From: Clostridia bacterium
GTDB lineage: Bacteria; Bacillota_A; Clostridia; Oscillospirales; SIG627
DNA length: 9,246 nucleotides
Direction: 5' to 3'
Assembly (NCBI GenBank): GCA_017508505.1
Contig: JAFVYT010000203.1
Coordinates: 1-9,246 of the forward strand
Below the pieces are notes generated by a model. The model was not told the DNA's origin. It was given only the letters and a program-made list of their open reading frames with translations, and searched no databases. Made by a program: the position numbers and the translations under genes. This document shows positions 1 through 7,400 of the stretch, in pieces (position 1 is the stretch's first letter; each line of letters opens with the position of its first letter).

Positions 1-1
1 C

Positions 2-1627
2 CCCGGGGAGAGCTCCGATATGGTCAACTTCAGAATCGGAGAAGGGTACACACTGGAGAAGCGGGAGGGCTTTGAGAGGGTTCTTGCCACCGAGGACGTT
101 TGCCGCGGGATCTGGTACGGCAAAATGGACGGTGAGAGCGTTTATCTTGCCGTGGTGGGAGAGACGCTTTACCACTCCAGGGAGAGCTTCCGATTTATGG
201 AGGAGATCTACGGGCAGGTGCCCGGAACGGGAACGGTGCGCTTCGTTCCCTTTCTGGACGGGGTGTATCTTTTGACAGGAGCGGGGATCCGCCGCTTTGA
301 CGGAGAGGCTCTGTCCGAGATCGAGCCGTACGTGCCCCTGGTCATGATCTCTACCCCTCCCGATGGAGCGGGGGTGAGCTTTGAGGAGGTCAACCTTCTG
401 ACGCCACTGATTCGACAGAGCTTTTCTCCCGACGGCAGCGCTACGAAATTTATTCCTGCGGTGAAGAATCTCAAGGGGGTACAAAGCGTCAAGGTCAACG
501 GTCGGGAACTGGAGGAGAAGCACTATTTCTATCACGAGCTGGATGGGTATCTGGAGATCCTGAATGCACCCCCTGCGGGCACGGATACGGTGGAGGCGGT
601 GTTCGAGCTGGATCGTGAGGATCCCTCGGCGCGCATTCTGAACTGTCGCTTCGGGCTGGGCTTTGGCGGCGCCAACGACACCCGTGTTTTTTTATACGGA
701 AATGCGGATACTCCTGCGGTCCGCTACCACAGCGGCGTGGTGGACGGCAGGCCCTCCTTTTCCTATTTTCCTGCCTTTGGGTATACCTTTGTGGGAACGG
801 GTGCCCCCATCACGGCAATGATTCGTCATTACGACCGACAGCTCATCTTTACGGAGCAGGCGGCCTACTACTCGTATCTTGAGTATATGACGGGAGAAAA
901 CGGAAAGCTTGTGGCTTCCTTTCCCGTTTTGCCCCTTTCCGACGATCGGGGGTCGGCGGCTTTCGGACAGGCGATCCCCGTAGACAATACGCCGTGCACC
1001 CTAACCGAGACGGGGATCTATCAATGGATCTCCACCAACGTCCGCGACGAGCGAAATGCGGTTTGCATTTCCGATTCCATTGCTCACGCTCTGCAAAAGG
1101 AGGATTTGTCCGATGGGATCCTCTTTTATCGCAAGGCAAGCTCGGAGCTGTACGCCGTTTTCGGCCGTCGGGTGTACGTGTATCACACGCGTATGAAGTT
1201 GTTTTACAGCTATGTATATCCGGAGGTGATCTGCGGGCTTCTGGAGGTGGGGAACGATACGTATTTTTACACCGAAAAGGGGATCTTCCTGATCGGAGGA
1301 GAGACGGACGACGGAGAATCCATCTCAGCCAGCTGGTACTCGGGAGACGTATTCTTCGGGGACGGCGGGCGCTCCAAGAGCATTTACGGAGCTTCGCTTT
1401 TGGGTCATGCCGATAAGGAATCGTCTCTGGAGCTTTTTCTCTTGGATGAGGACGGAGGCGTGCGGGTGGAACGGAACGGCTTCCTTCGAGGCAGTGGACG
1501 CTACTGCGTGTGGCGTATGCGCCTCAGGCTGCGGCGTTGTCGGCGGCTGGGGGTCGGGATCCGCTCCGTGGACGGCTCTCCGGGCTTTCGGGGGATTCGC
1601 TTGGTAGGAAAAGTGATGGATAAATAA
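2..1627 (+). CDS. Phage-like virion structural protein, 5' partial at left edge
   Basis: The first ATG is at 20 (535 aa from there), but the frame is open to the left edge, and the residues before that Met (ESSDMVNFRI) look like continuing family sequence. I therefore think the true start lies outside the window, although a GGGGAG at 5-10 could be a weak ribosome binding site for position 20. The opening motif followed by an LEKREGF-like segment (residues 12-18 from the ATG) resembles the N-termini of phage head/tail-associated proteins that fold as beta-rich, propeller-like domains. A central block around residues 216-228 (GGANDTRVFLYGN), a following SYFPAFGY segment (248-255) and YDRQLIF (271-277) match what I remember of an uncharacterised structural family in clostridial prophages. 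Short strands with aromatic residues and glycines recur throughout. No signal peptide or membrane segment is seen. The arginine-rich tail (about 499-510) still fits strand structure. The phage origin is inferred from memory of family patterns; the exact role is unknown. Confidence 0.7.
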   Translation, partial: PGESSDMVNFRIGEGYTLEKREGFERVLATEDVCRGIWYGKMDGESVYLAVVGETLYHSRESFRFMEEIYGQVPGTGTVRFVPFLDGVYLLTGAGIRRFDGEALSEIEPYVPLVMISTPPDGAGVSFEEVNLLTPLIRQSFSPDGSATKFIPAVKNLKGVQSVKVNGRELEEKHYFYHELDGYLEILNAPPAGTDTVEAVFELDREDPSARILNCRFGLGFGGANDTRVFLYGNADTPAVRYHSGVVDGRPSFSYFPAFGYTFVGTGAPITAMIRHYDRQLIFTEQAAYYSYLEYMTGENGKLVASFPVLPLSDDRGSAAFGQAIPVDNTPCTLTETGIYQWISTNVRDERNAVCISDSIAHALQKEDLSDGILFYRKASSELYAVFGRRVYVYHTRMKLFYSYVYPEVICGLLEVGNDTYFYTEKGIFLIGGETDDGESISASWYSGDVFFGDGGRSKSIYGASLLGHADKESSLELFLLDEDGGVRVERNGFLRGSGRYCVWRMRLRLRRCRRLGVGIRSVDGSPGFRGIRLVGKVMDK

Positions 1628-1632
1628 GGAGG
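1626..1632 (+). promoter_or_regulatory. Ribosome binding site of the coiled-coil gene
   Basis: AAGGAGG lies 5 nt before the ATG at 1638 and overlaps the TAA stop (1625-1627) of the upstream gene. This fixes the start and suggests the two genes share one transcript, with translation of the second following the first. Confidence 0.8.
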
Positions 1633-1637
1633 ATACT

Positions 1638-2417
1638 ATGGCAATCAAGGACCTTACCGCTTCGATCCTGAAGCGGCTGGAGGAGGGGACGGCTTCGATC
1701 TACAAGCGATACGATGCTCTGATCCACTCCTCGGATGCGGCCTATGAAAGAAGGGCAAAGGCGATGGACGCGGACTATGCGGCGGCGGCCAATGCCGCCA
1801 GCGCCCGCGCAAGGATCGACCTGAACAATACCTTGGAAAGAATGGCGGACAGCGGCTACGTCCACACGGGAGAAACGGTGCAGGCGCAGATCGCCGCCAA
1901 TGCCAACCGCGCCAACACCATGGCCGCTCTTTCGGTACAAAGGGCCAAGGACAAGGCGGAGCTCGAATCGGAGCGTGCGTCGACGGCAAGCAGCTACGCG
2001 CTGGAGGCCGAGAAGGAGGCGTCGGCCTTTCGGGACGAGCGTCTGGAGGAGCTTCGGGAGCAGGAAAACCGGGATCGGGAATATGAGGCGACCCAGAGCC
2101 AGCGCAGCTTTGAAAACGATTTGAAAAAGGAGCAGTGGGCGCTGGAAAAGAAGGTGGCGGAGGAGAAGCTGGCACAAAGCCAAAAGAAGGAGTCGGTGCA
2201 GGGAAGCATCGTTCCCAAGATGAGTGCGAAGGAGTATTTTGACGCCATTGTGGAGCGGAACACCCGCTATGAAAAAAAGAAGGGGTACAAGGTCATTTAC
2301 CGCAAGGCCATTCAACAGGCCCTGAGCGAAATTGTGCGGGATGAGAATCTTGCCCTTTCGTACCGCTACGAGATGTATTTGTATGCCAAGAGTATGGGAT
2401 ACTTGAACAAGCAGTGA
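1638..2417 (+). CDS. Alanine/glutamate-rich coiled-coil protein, phage-like
   Basis: 259 aa, starting 10 nt after the previous stop with a strong ribosome binding site. I do not recognise a named family. Residues 1-70 are helical and Ala/Arg-rich. A short DSGYVHTGET turn at 71-80 breaks the helix, and residues 85-185 are a long charged helix (many Ala, Glu, Lys, Arg) expected to form a coiled coil. After a Ser/Gly/Pro linker (about 186-194), residues 195-259 form a separate helical, tyrosine-rich tail. A long helix interrupted by a Gly/Ser/Thr turn recalls proteins that follow the beta-rich structural gene in clostridial prophages, where a related turn precedes an ES-type motif; that comparison is from memory. 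There is no signal peptide, membrane span or enzyme motif. Position suggests a partner of the upstream protein, perhaps a virion internal or tail-associated component. A non-phage scaffold role cannot be excluded. Confidence 0.7.
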   Translation: MAIKDLTASILKRLEEGTASIYKRYDALIHSSDAAYERRAKAMDADYAAAANAASARARIDLNNTLERMADSGYVHTGETVQAQIAANANRANTMAALSVQRAKDKAELESERASTASSYALEAEKEASAFRDERLEELREQENRDREYEATQSQRSFENDLKKEQWALEKKVAEEKLAQSQKKESVQGSIVPKMSAKEYFDAIVERNTRYEKKKGYKVIYRKAIQQALSEIVRDENLALSYRYEMYLYAKSMGYLNKQ

Positions 2418-2423
2418 GCGGGG

Positions 2424-2461
2424 GAGAGCGTATGAGAGGACATACGCTCTCTTTTTCTTTT
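2424..2461 (+). terminator. Rho-independent terminator after the phage-like pair
   Basis: A perfect 11-bp stem (GAGAGCGTATG at 2424-2434 with CATACGCTCTC at 2441-2451) closes a 6-nt loop and is followed by TTTTTCTTTT (2452-2461). It begins 6 nt after the stop codon at 2415-2417 and separates this transcript from rnhA. Confidence 0.93.
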
Positions 2462-2470
2462 GAAAACCTC

Positions 2471-2499
2471 TTTTCAGCGAGAAAAAAAGCGTGTATAAT
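2471..2499 (+). promoter_or_regulatory. Sigma-A-type promoter for rnhA-mnmA
   Basis: A perfect -10 box TATAAT lies at 2494-2499, with TTTTCA (4 of 6 to TTGACA) at 2471-2476 and a 17-bp spacer. Transcription would start near 2506, leaving a leader of roughly 17-23 nt. The -35 box begins only 10 nt after the upstream terminator. Confidence 0.75.
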
Positions 2500-2522
2500 A
2501 GGGTATCTGAAAAAGGAGATGG

Positions 2523-2978
2523 ATGCCCGTGAAGGAAGTGAAGATCTATACGGACGGTGCTTGCTCCGGAAACCCCGGCCCCGGGGGATATTGCGCGATT
2601 TTGGAGTATCGGGGCCGGGAAAAGTGCGTTTCCGGAGGGGAGCGGCATACCACCAACAACCGAATGGAGCTGCTTGCGGTGATCACTGCTCTGGAGACGC
2701 TGAAGGTACCTTGCTGTGTGACGGTGGTCAGCGACTCCAAGTACGTGGTGGATGCGGTGGAAAAGGGATGGCTGGACGCCTGGCAGAAAAGAGGCTGGAG
2801 GAAGGCTGACAAGAGCCCCGTTCTCAACGTGGAGCTTTGGGAGCGGCTGATTCCGCAGTTGAAAATGCACAAGGTGCAATTCGATTGGATCAAGGGCCAC
2901 GCGGGACATCCCTACAACGAGCGGTGCGACGCGATCGCCGTGGAGGAGTCCAAGCGCTTTGCGGGTGTGGCGGAATGA
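2523..2978 (+). CDS. rnhA: Ribonuclease HI
   Basis: Cytoplasmic endonuclease that cuts the RNA strand of RNA-DNA hybrids, acting on R-loops and primer remnants. At 151 aa it is close to the 155 aa of the E. coli enzyme, and it aligns with it along its length. The catalytic carboxylates are all present: Asp11 ([14 protein letters not shown]), Glu49 (NNRMELL), Asp71 (VVSDSKYV) and Asp136 (NERCDAIA), plus the flexible-loop His126 (KGHAGHP). The basic [10 protein letters not shown] segment (91-100) corresponds to the substrate-handle region. The AGGAG at 2514-2518 is only 4 nt from the ATG at 2523. A GTG at 2529 would have a better 10-nt spacing and would give the typical N-terminus [10 protein letters not shown], so the start may be two codons later. 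It is the first gene of a two-gene operon and its stop overlaps the start of mnmA. Confidence 0.96.
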   Translation: MPVKEVKIYTDGACSGNPGPGGYCAILEYRGREKCVSGGERHTTNNRMELLAVITALETLKVPCCVTVVSDSKYVVDAVEKGWLDAWQKRGWRKADKSPVLNVELWERLIPQLKMHKVQFDWIKGHAGHPYNERCDAIAVEESKRFAGVAE

Positions 2979-4051
2979 GCGGGAAAAAGGTCTTGGTCGG
3001 GCTTTCCGGCGGTGTGGACAGTGCCGCCGTGGCAAAGCTCTTGATGGACGAGGGATATGAGGTTTACGGGATTTACCTTCGCTTTTGTGCGGATTCGGAC
3101 CCCACGGGGGCAAGGGAGGTGGCCCGTCGCCTCGGGATCCCTTTTCGGGTGGTGGACCGCCGACGTCGCTTTGAGCGGGAGGTGGTGACCCCCTTCGTTG
3201 CCTCATACGGGGCGGGGAAAACCCCGAACCCTTGCGTGGAGTGCAACCGAAAAATGAAGATTCGCTGCCTTTTGGAGGAGGCGGACCGAATGGGAATCGA
3301 TTCGGTCGCCACAGGGCATTACGCCTCCGTGAGACAAAAGGAGGACGGCAGCTTCGGGCTTTACTGCGGGAAGGACGAAAAAAAGGATCAGAGCTATTTT
3401 TTGTGGAAGCTCACCCAAAGGCAGCTTTCCCGGCTGATTTTCCCTCTTGCGGGGCGAAAAAAAGAGGAGATACTCCTTTTGGCCGAGCCGTACGTTTCGC
3501 GTAGCGTGAAGGAAAGCATGGAGATTTGCTTCATTCCGCAGGGAGACACTCAGACCTTTTTGGAGCAAAGAGGAGGCAAGACTCCCGAAGGGGACTTCGT
3601 GGATTGCCGGGGACGGGTTCTCGGTCGACATCGCGGAATCTTTCGCTATACCGTAGGCCAAAGACGGGGCCTTGGTGTGGCAATGGGAGAGCGCTATTTC
3701 GTCACACGCCTCCTCCCCGAGACGGGCAGAGTCGAGCTTGGCCCGGAGGCAGAGCTGTATACGGACCGTTTCCCTGTGGAGGCTCTTCGGGGGCTTTCGG
3801 GGAGGCTTCGGGATCTGCCTGAGGAGCTTTTGTTTCGTGGTCGGCATCGGGGAAAACGGATTCCCTGCCGTTTGGTTCGAAGCGGTCGGAGCGGGACGGT
3901 ATACCTCTCCGAGCCCATCCGCCGAATCGCTCCCGGGCAGTCTGCCTGCTTCTATCTGGGGGAGGAGTTGGTCTGCGGAGGGGTGATTTCGGAGGAAAAA
4001 GGACCGGCGGAGCACGAAAAACGGCTATGTGCAAAACGTAGAATTTTATAG
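2975..4051 (+). CDS. mnmA: tRNA-specific 2-thiouridylase MnmA
   Basis: Adds sulfur to C2 of the wobble uridine (U34) in tRNAs for Lys, Glu and Gln, using ATP to adenylate the base and a persulfide sulfur donor. It is 358 aa, close to the usual 360. The ATG at 2975 overlaps the rnhA stop as ATGA, with no strong ribosome binding site, so translation is probably coupled. Visible features are the PP-loop SGGVDS (11-16); [11 protein letters not shown] with the nucleophile Cys90; the ATGHY motif (112-116); KDQSYFLW (137-144) for tRNA contact; Cys185 in EICFIP as the second catalytic cysteine; the [10 protein letters not shown] block (225-234); and a C-terminal beta barrel (about 285-340) ending in the [13 protein letters not shown] motif. 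The loop between strand 2 and the next helix (about 36-45) is shorter than usual and lacks the common CCS segment. The last 18 residues run into AT-rich DNA and look unconserved. Confidence 0.95.
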   Translation: MSGKKVLVGLSGGVDSAAVAKLLMDEGYEVYGIYLRFCADSDPTGAREVARRLGIPFRVVDRRRRFEREVVTPFVASYGAGKTPNPCVECNRKMKIRCLLEEADRMGIDSVATGHYASVRQKEDGSFGLYCGKDEKKDQSYFLWKLTQRQLSRLIFPLAGRKKEEILLLAEPYVSRSVKESMEICFIPQGDTQTFLEQRGGKTPEGDFVDCRGRVLGRHRGIFRYTVGQRRGLGVAMGERYFVTRLLPETGRVELGPEAELYTDRFPVEALRGLSGRLRDLPEELLFRGRHRGKRIPCRLVRSGRSGTVYLSEPIRRIAPGQSACFYLGEELVCGGVISEEKGPAEHEKRLCAKRRIL

Positions 4052-4060
4052 CTTTTTTTT

Positions 4061-4104
4061 GGCAAAAACTTACAATGTTTTTTGTGAGTTTTTGCCTTAT
4101 TTTT
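4061..4104 (+). terminator. Probable rho-independent terminator after mnmA
   Basis: Arms 4061-4075 and 4082-4096 pair over 15 positions (14 Watson-Crick pairs and one G-U), with a 6-nt loop, then TTATTTTT (4097-4104). The stem is A/U-rich except for the GGC/GCC base, so it is weaker than the hairpin at 2424. It begins 9 nt after the mnmA stop. The T-run 4053-4060 before the stem does not support use on the opposite strand. Confidence 0.65.
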
Positions 4105-4289
4105 CGTTTGGACAAAAGAGGAAAAATGGGTCGAAAAATGCCAAAAATATAAATTATAAACAAAATATGATGAAAAAAATACTATGCAAAAATATAACAT
4201 TGAGAAAATACAGATTGCGAAAAATCCCTAGAAATCAAGGAAAAAATAATGTTTTGAATCTGTGAACATATTTTTTCATCATTTTTTGT

Positions 4290-4377
4290 GCACTTTTGAA
4301 AAACGAATAATTCACGTTCCCTTCACAAAAGCGGCGTTTTTTCCGAAAAAATGACCTGCAAAAAGCCGCAAAAGTGC
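4290..4377. repeat. Nested inverted repeats upstream of the transporter promoter
   Basis: GCACTTTTG (4290-4298) is the perfect inverse of CAAAAGTGC (4369-4377). Inside it, GCGGC plus TTTTT (4331-4341, with one extra G at 4336) pairs with AAAAAGCCGC (4360-4369). The right arms are contiguous. The element ends 24 nt before the -35 box, so it is not part of the transcript from that promoter. It could be an operator, a weak minus-strand terminator, or chance in AT-rich DNA. Confidence 0.35.
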
Positions 4378-4401
4378 TGATTTTCCGCGTATTTTGGCTT
4401 C

Positions 4402-4430
4402 TTGACAAAGAAAAGTCCTTATGCTAAAAT
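4402..4430 (+). promoter_or_regulatory. Strong sigma-A-type promoter of the transporter operon
   Basis: Consensus -35 TTGACA (4402-4407), a 17-bp spacer, and -10 TAAAAT (4425-4430) preceded by TGC (4422-4424), an extended -10 element. Transcription would start near 4437, giving a leader of about 29 nt, too short for a riboswitch. Confidence 0.88.
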
Positions 4431-4451
4431 TACGCTACATACACATGACTT

Positions 4452-4457
4452 AGGAGG
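4452..4457 (+). promoter_or_regulatory. Ribosome binding site of the solute-binding protein
   Basis: AGGAGG lies 8 nt before the ATG at 4466. A second in-frame ATG follows at 4469; the first has the better spacing, and both give the same signal peptide. Confidence 0.85.
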
Positions 4458-4465
4458 AATTTTGT

Positions 4466-7400
4466 ATGATGAAGAGATTTCTATCGAAAACGCTCGTCTT
4501 ATTGCTTGCATTTTTGATGGTCTTTTCTTGCTTTGGCACCGCCGTGTTTGCTGCGGACGGGGACGAAGAACAGGAAAATGCCCAAACCAATGAAAAAATG
4601 CAGGAAATTTCCGAGCTGCTGAACTCTGAAGACTATGCCGGTTACAGAGAGCAGTACCTGGATAAGCCCAACGGAACGTCGGAGGCAGTTATGCTTGCGG
4701 CGGACTACGACGTGGAAAAATCCACTGCGCTGGTTTATCTTGACAAATGGTATGGGAAAGACGCGATCCTCATCGGTGAAGCCGGTGACGTGGTGTGGAA
4801 CTTTGATATTGCCGAGAGCGGCAACTATCACATTACCATCCACTATGCTCCCGTTCACGAATACGACGGGGATAAGGACGGTCAGATCAAGACCTCTGCC
4901 GATGACGTCGAAAACGAAGAGGCATTCGTTGCAAAGGACTTCAAGAGCAACACCGCCGCCATCAAGCGTGCCATCCTCATTGACGGGAGCTATCCCTTTA
5001 AGCAGTCCCGTTACATTGAGCTCACCCGTACCTGGAAGGACGAGCTCTTTGCAGAGGGCTCCAACGACCGCGGATTCGTTCTGGATAATACCAAGAACGA
5101 GGTGAAGCCCAATAAGGTAGAGGAGCCCGAGTGGCGCCAGTCCATTGCCTGTGACTCCACCGGCTATGTGACCGAACCCTTCCTTTATTATATAGAGGCC
5201 GGTTCTCACACGCTGACCTTGGGTCAGGTGCAGGAGGCCTGTGCCATCGAAAAGATCGTTATCTCCTACGTTCCTCAGGCTCCCAGCTACGAGGAGTATC
5301 TGCAGAGCCATGCAGACCTTCCCGACAACTCTGCCAATGCCGGCATTGAAGTCAGAGAAGCAGAAATCACCGAATTTACTTCCTCCAATATCATATACCC
5401 TCTGTACGACCGCAGCTCTGCTGCGACCAGTCCTCAGAGTGCATACAACATTTATCTGAACTCCATCGGCGGTGAGAAATGGCAGACCGCGGGGCAGTGG
5501 ATCCGTTGGAAAATTGAGGTTTCCGAGGACGGCTTCTACACCATTACCCCCCGTTTCCTCCAGTCCTTCGCCGAGGGTATGTACGTTTCCCGTGAGATTC
5601 GCATCGACGGGGAAAGACCCTACGAGGAGGCCGGCCATCTCCGCTTCAAGTATGCGGATGAGTGGCAGCTTCTTCCTCTGACCGACGGTGTCATCGACGA
5701 GGCCACCGGGGAGGAGAGAGCCCTTGAGTTCTACCTCACCGCAGGGGAGCACGAAATGGAAATGTGGGTTGTGCTTGGCGATATGGCCGAGGTTCTCAGC
5801 TCCGTTGAGGAGGGCCTTGCCAACGTCAACGACTACTACCTCCAGATTCTGATGCTCGCAGGCTCTGAGCCTGATAAGTACCGTGACTATCAGTTCGGCC
5901 GTTTGATGCCCGGAGTCCTCCGCGGTATGAAGGCTGAGTCCGAAAGACTTTACGCCATTTCCGAGCAGCTGGTTGCCATCAACGGCACCAAGGGCTCCGA
6001 CTCCGTTACCCTTGATAACGTAGCACTCCTTCTGGAAAGAATGGCCCTGAACGAGGACCTGATCGCTGCCAACTTCAGCGAGCTCAAGGACTACATCGGT
6101 AACCTGGGTACCTGGATCATGACTGCCCGTAACCAGCCCCTCCAGATCGACTACTTCCTGATTGCTCCCGCATCTGCCGCCAAGGAGGCAGGACACGCGA
6201 AGTATCTGAAGGAAAATGCCAAGGATTACGTTGCGGAAGCAAGCTTCTTCGGCGCAATGGCGTATGAATTCGAGCAGTTCCTGATGAGCTGGGTCAGCGA
6301 CTACTCCAGCTACGGTGTGCGCACTGCCGAGGGCGCTGAGAACTTCAAGTCCATTGAAGTTTGGACCACCTCCGGCCGTGACCAGTCCACCATTATGAGA
6401 AACATCGTCAGTGACGACTTTACGAAGGTAAAGGGCATCGCCGTAGACCTGAAGCTGGTCGCAGCCGGTTCTCTGATGCCTGCAACCCTTTCCGGTACCG
6501 GCCCCGACATCAATATGTCCATGGGCTCCTCTACCATCATCAACTACGCGATCCGTTCCGCCATCATCCCCATCAACCCCGAGGGCTACGTGATCAAGGA
6601 TACGGATACTGAGGCAGAAAAGAAGCTGAAGGAAGAAAGACAAGAGATTTTTGCCGACTACCACGAGGTAGTGGACGGAAACTTCCACGCAGCGGCGACC
6701 GTTCCTCTGGAGCTTTACGGCATCGCCTACGGCCTCCCCGAGACCGAGAGCTTCTCGATGCTCTTCTACCGCAGCGATATTCTTCTGCAGCTCGGCCTTT
6801 CCATTCCCGAGACCTGGGATGACGTATACGATATGCTTCCCACTCTGCAGACCAACAACCTGGACTTCGGTTACCACGAATCTCTTGCAGGACTTCTGAT
6901 TATGCTCTATCAGAGAGGCGAGACCCTTTACACGCCCACTCTGGAGGCTGATAAGTCCGCCAAGTACGATGAGGACGGCAAGCTGACCCAGGACGGCCTG
7001 ACCATGGGTATGTCCATCAACCTTGATAAGAACGAGTCCCTCGAGACCTTCAAGGAAATGTGCGAGCTCTACACCATGTACGGCTTCCCCTACTCCTACA
7101 ACTTTGCAAACCGTTTCCGTACCGGCGAAATGCCCATCGGTGTGCAGGGCTACACCACCTACTCTCAGCTCACCATCTTCGCACCTGAGCTTCGCGGTCT
7201 GTGGGGCTTCACCCTCCTGCCCGGCACGCCTCAGGTTGACGATAACGGCAACGCGATCATCGATCCCGAAACCGGCAAGCAGAAGGTCAGCCACATCGCC
7301 GATACCAACGTATCCGGTATCGTGATGATGGTCGGCACCGAAAACATTGCCGAAGCATGGGAATTTATGAAGTGGTGGGTATCCACCGAGACCCAGTCCA

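Larger units (their letters stand above)
4052..4465. other. AT-rich intergenic control region
   Basis: About 410 bp without a credible gene. Composition drops sharply from the GC-rich flanks: 4141-4200 has 9 G/C in 60 bases and 4201-4260 has 17 in 60. It contains the mnmA terminator hairpin, many A- and T-tracts (four at 4114, 4122, 4134 and 4143 are spaced near the helical repeat), inverted repeats at 4290-4377, and the transporter promoter at 4402-4430. Small open frames such as 4029-4265 have no ribosome binding site and only Lys/Asn/Ile-rich translations, as expected from AT-rich DNA. Confidence 0.8.

Noticed and set aside
2414..2809. 131-codon plus-strand frame over the terminator and start of rnhA
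   Set aside because: It is a shadow frame crossing a terminator and promoter; RNase HI in another frame has all catalytic residues.
1524..3206. 560-codon minus-strand frame across the phage-like pair, rnhA and mnmA
   Set aside because: It runs through a strong terminator and several well-supported plus-strand genes. The translation is Arg/Pro/Leu-rich, typical of antisense frames in GC-rich DNA.
4148..4160. TATAAA repeats as a second promoter in the AT-rich gap
   Set aside because: No -35-like sequence lies at the right distance, and such hexamers are expected by chance at this composition.
4029..4265. 78-codon plus-strand frame in the AT-rich gap, including a 32-codon Lys-rich part from 4168
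   Set aside because: It overlaps the mnmA end and its terminator, has no ribosome binding site, and its Lys/Asn-rich product is what AT-rich DNA gives by chance.
4295..4313. Possible catabolite-control (CcpA cre) site TGAAAAACGAATAATTCA
   Set aside because: Spacing between TG and CG is one base too long for the cre consensus, and the match otherwise rests on A/T positions.
4437..4465. Riboswitch or leader control before the binding protein
   Set aside because: The predicted leader is only about 29 nt and holds nothing beyond the ribosome binding site.
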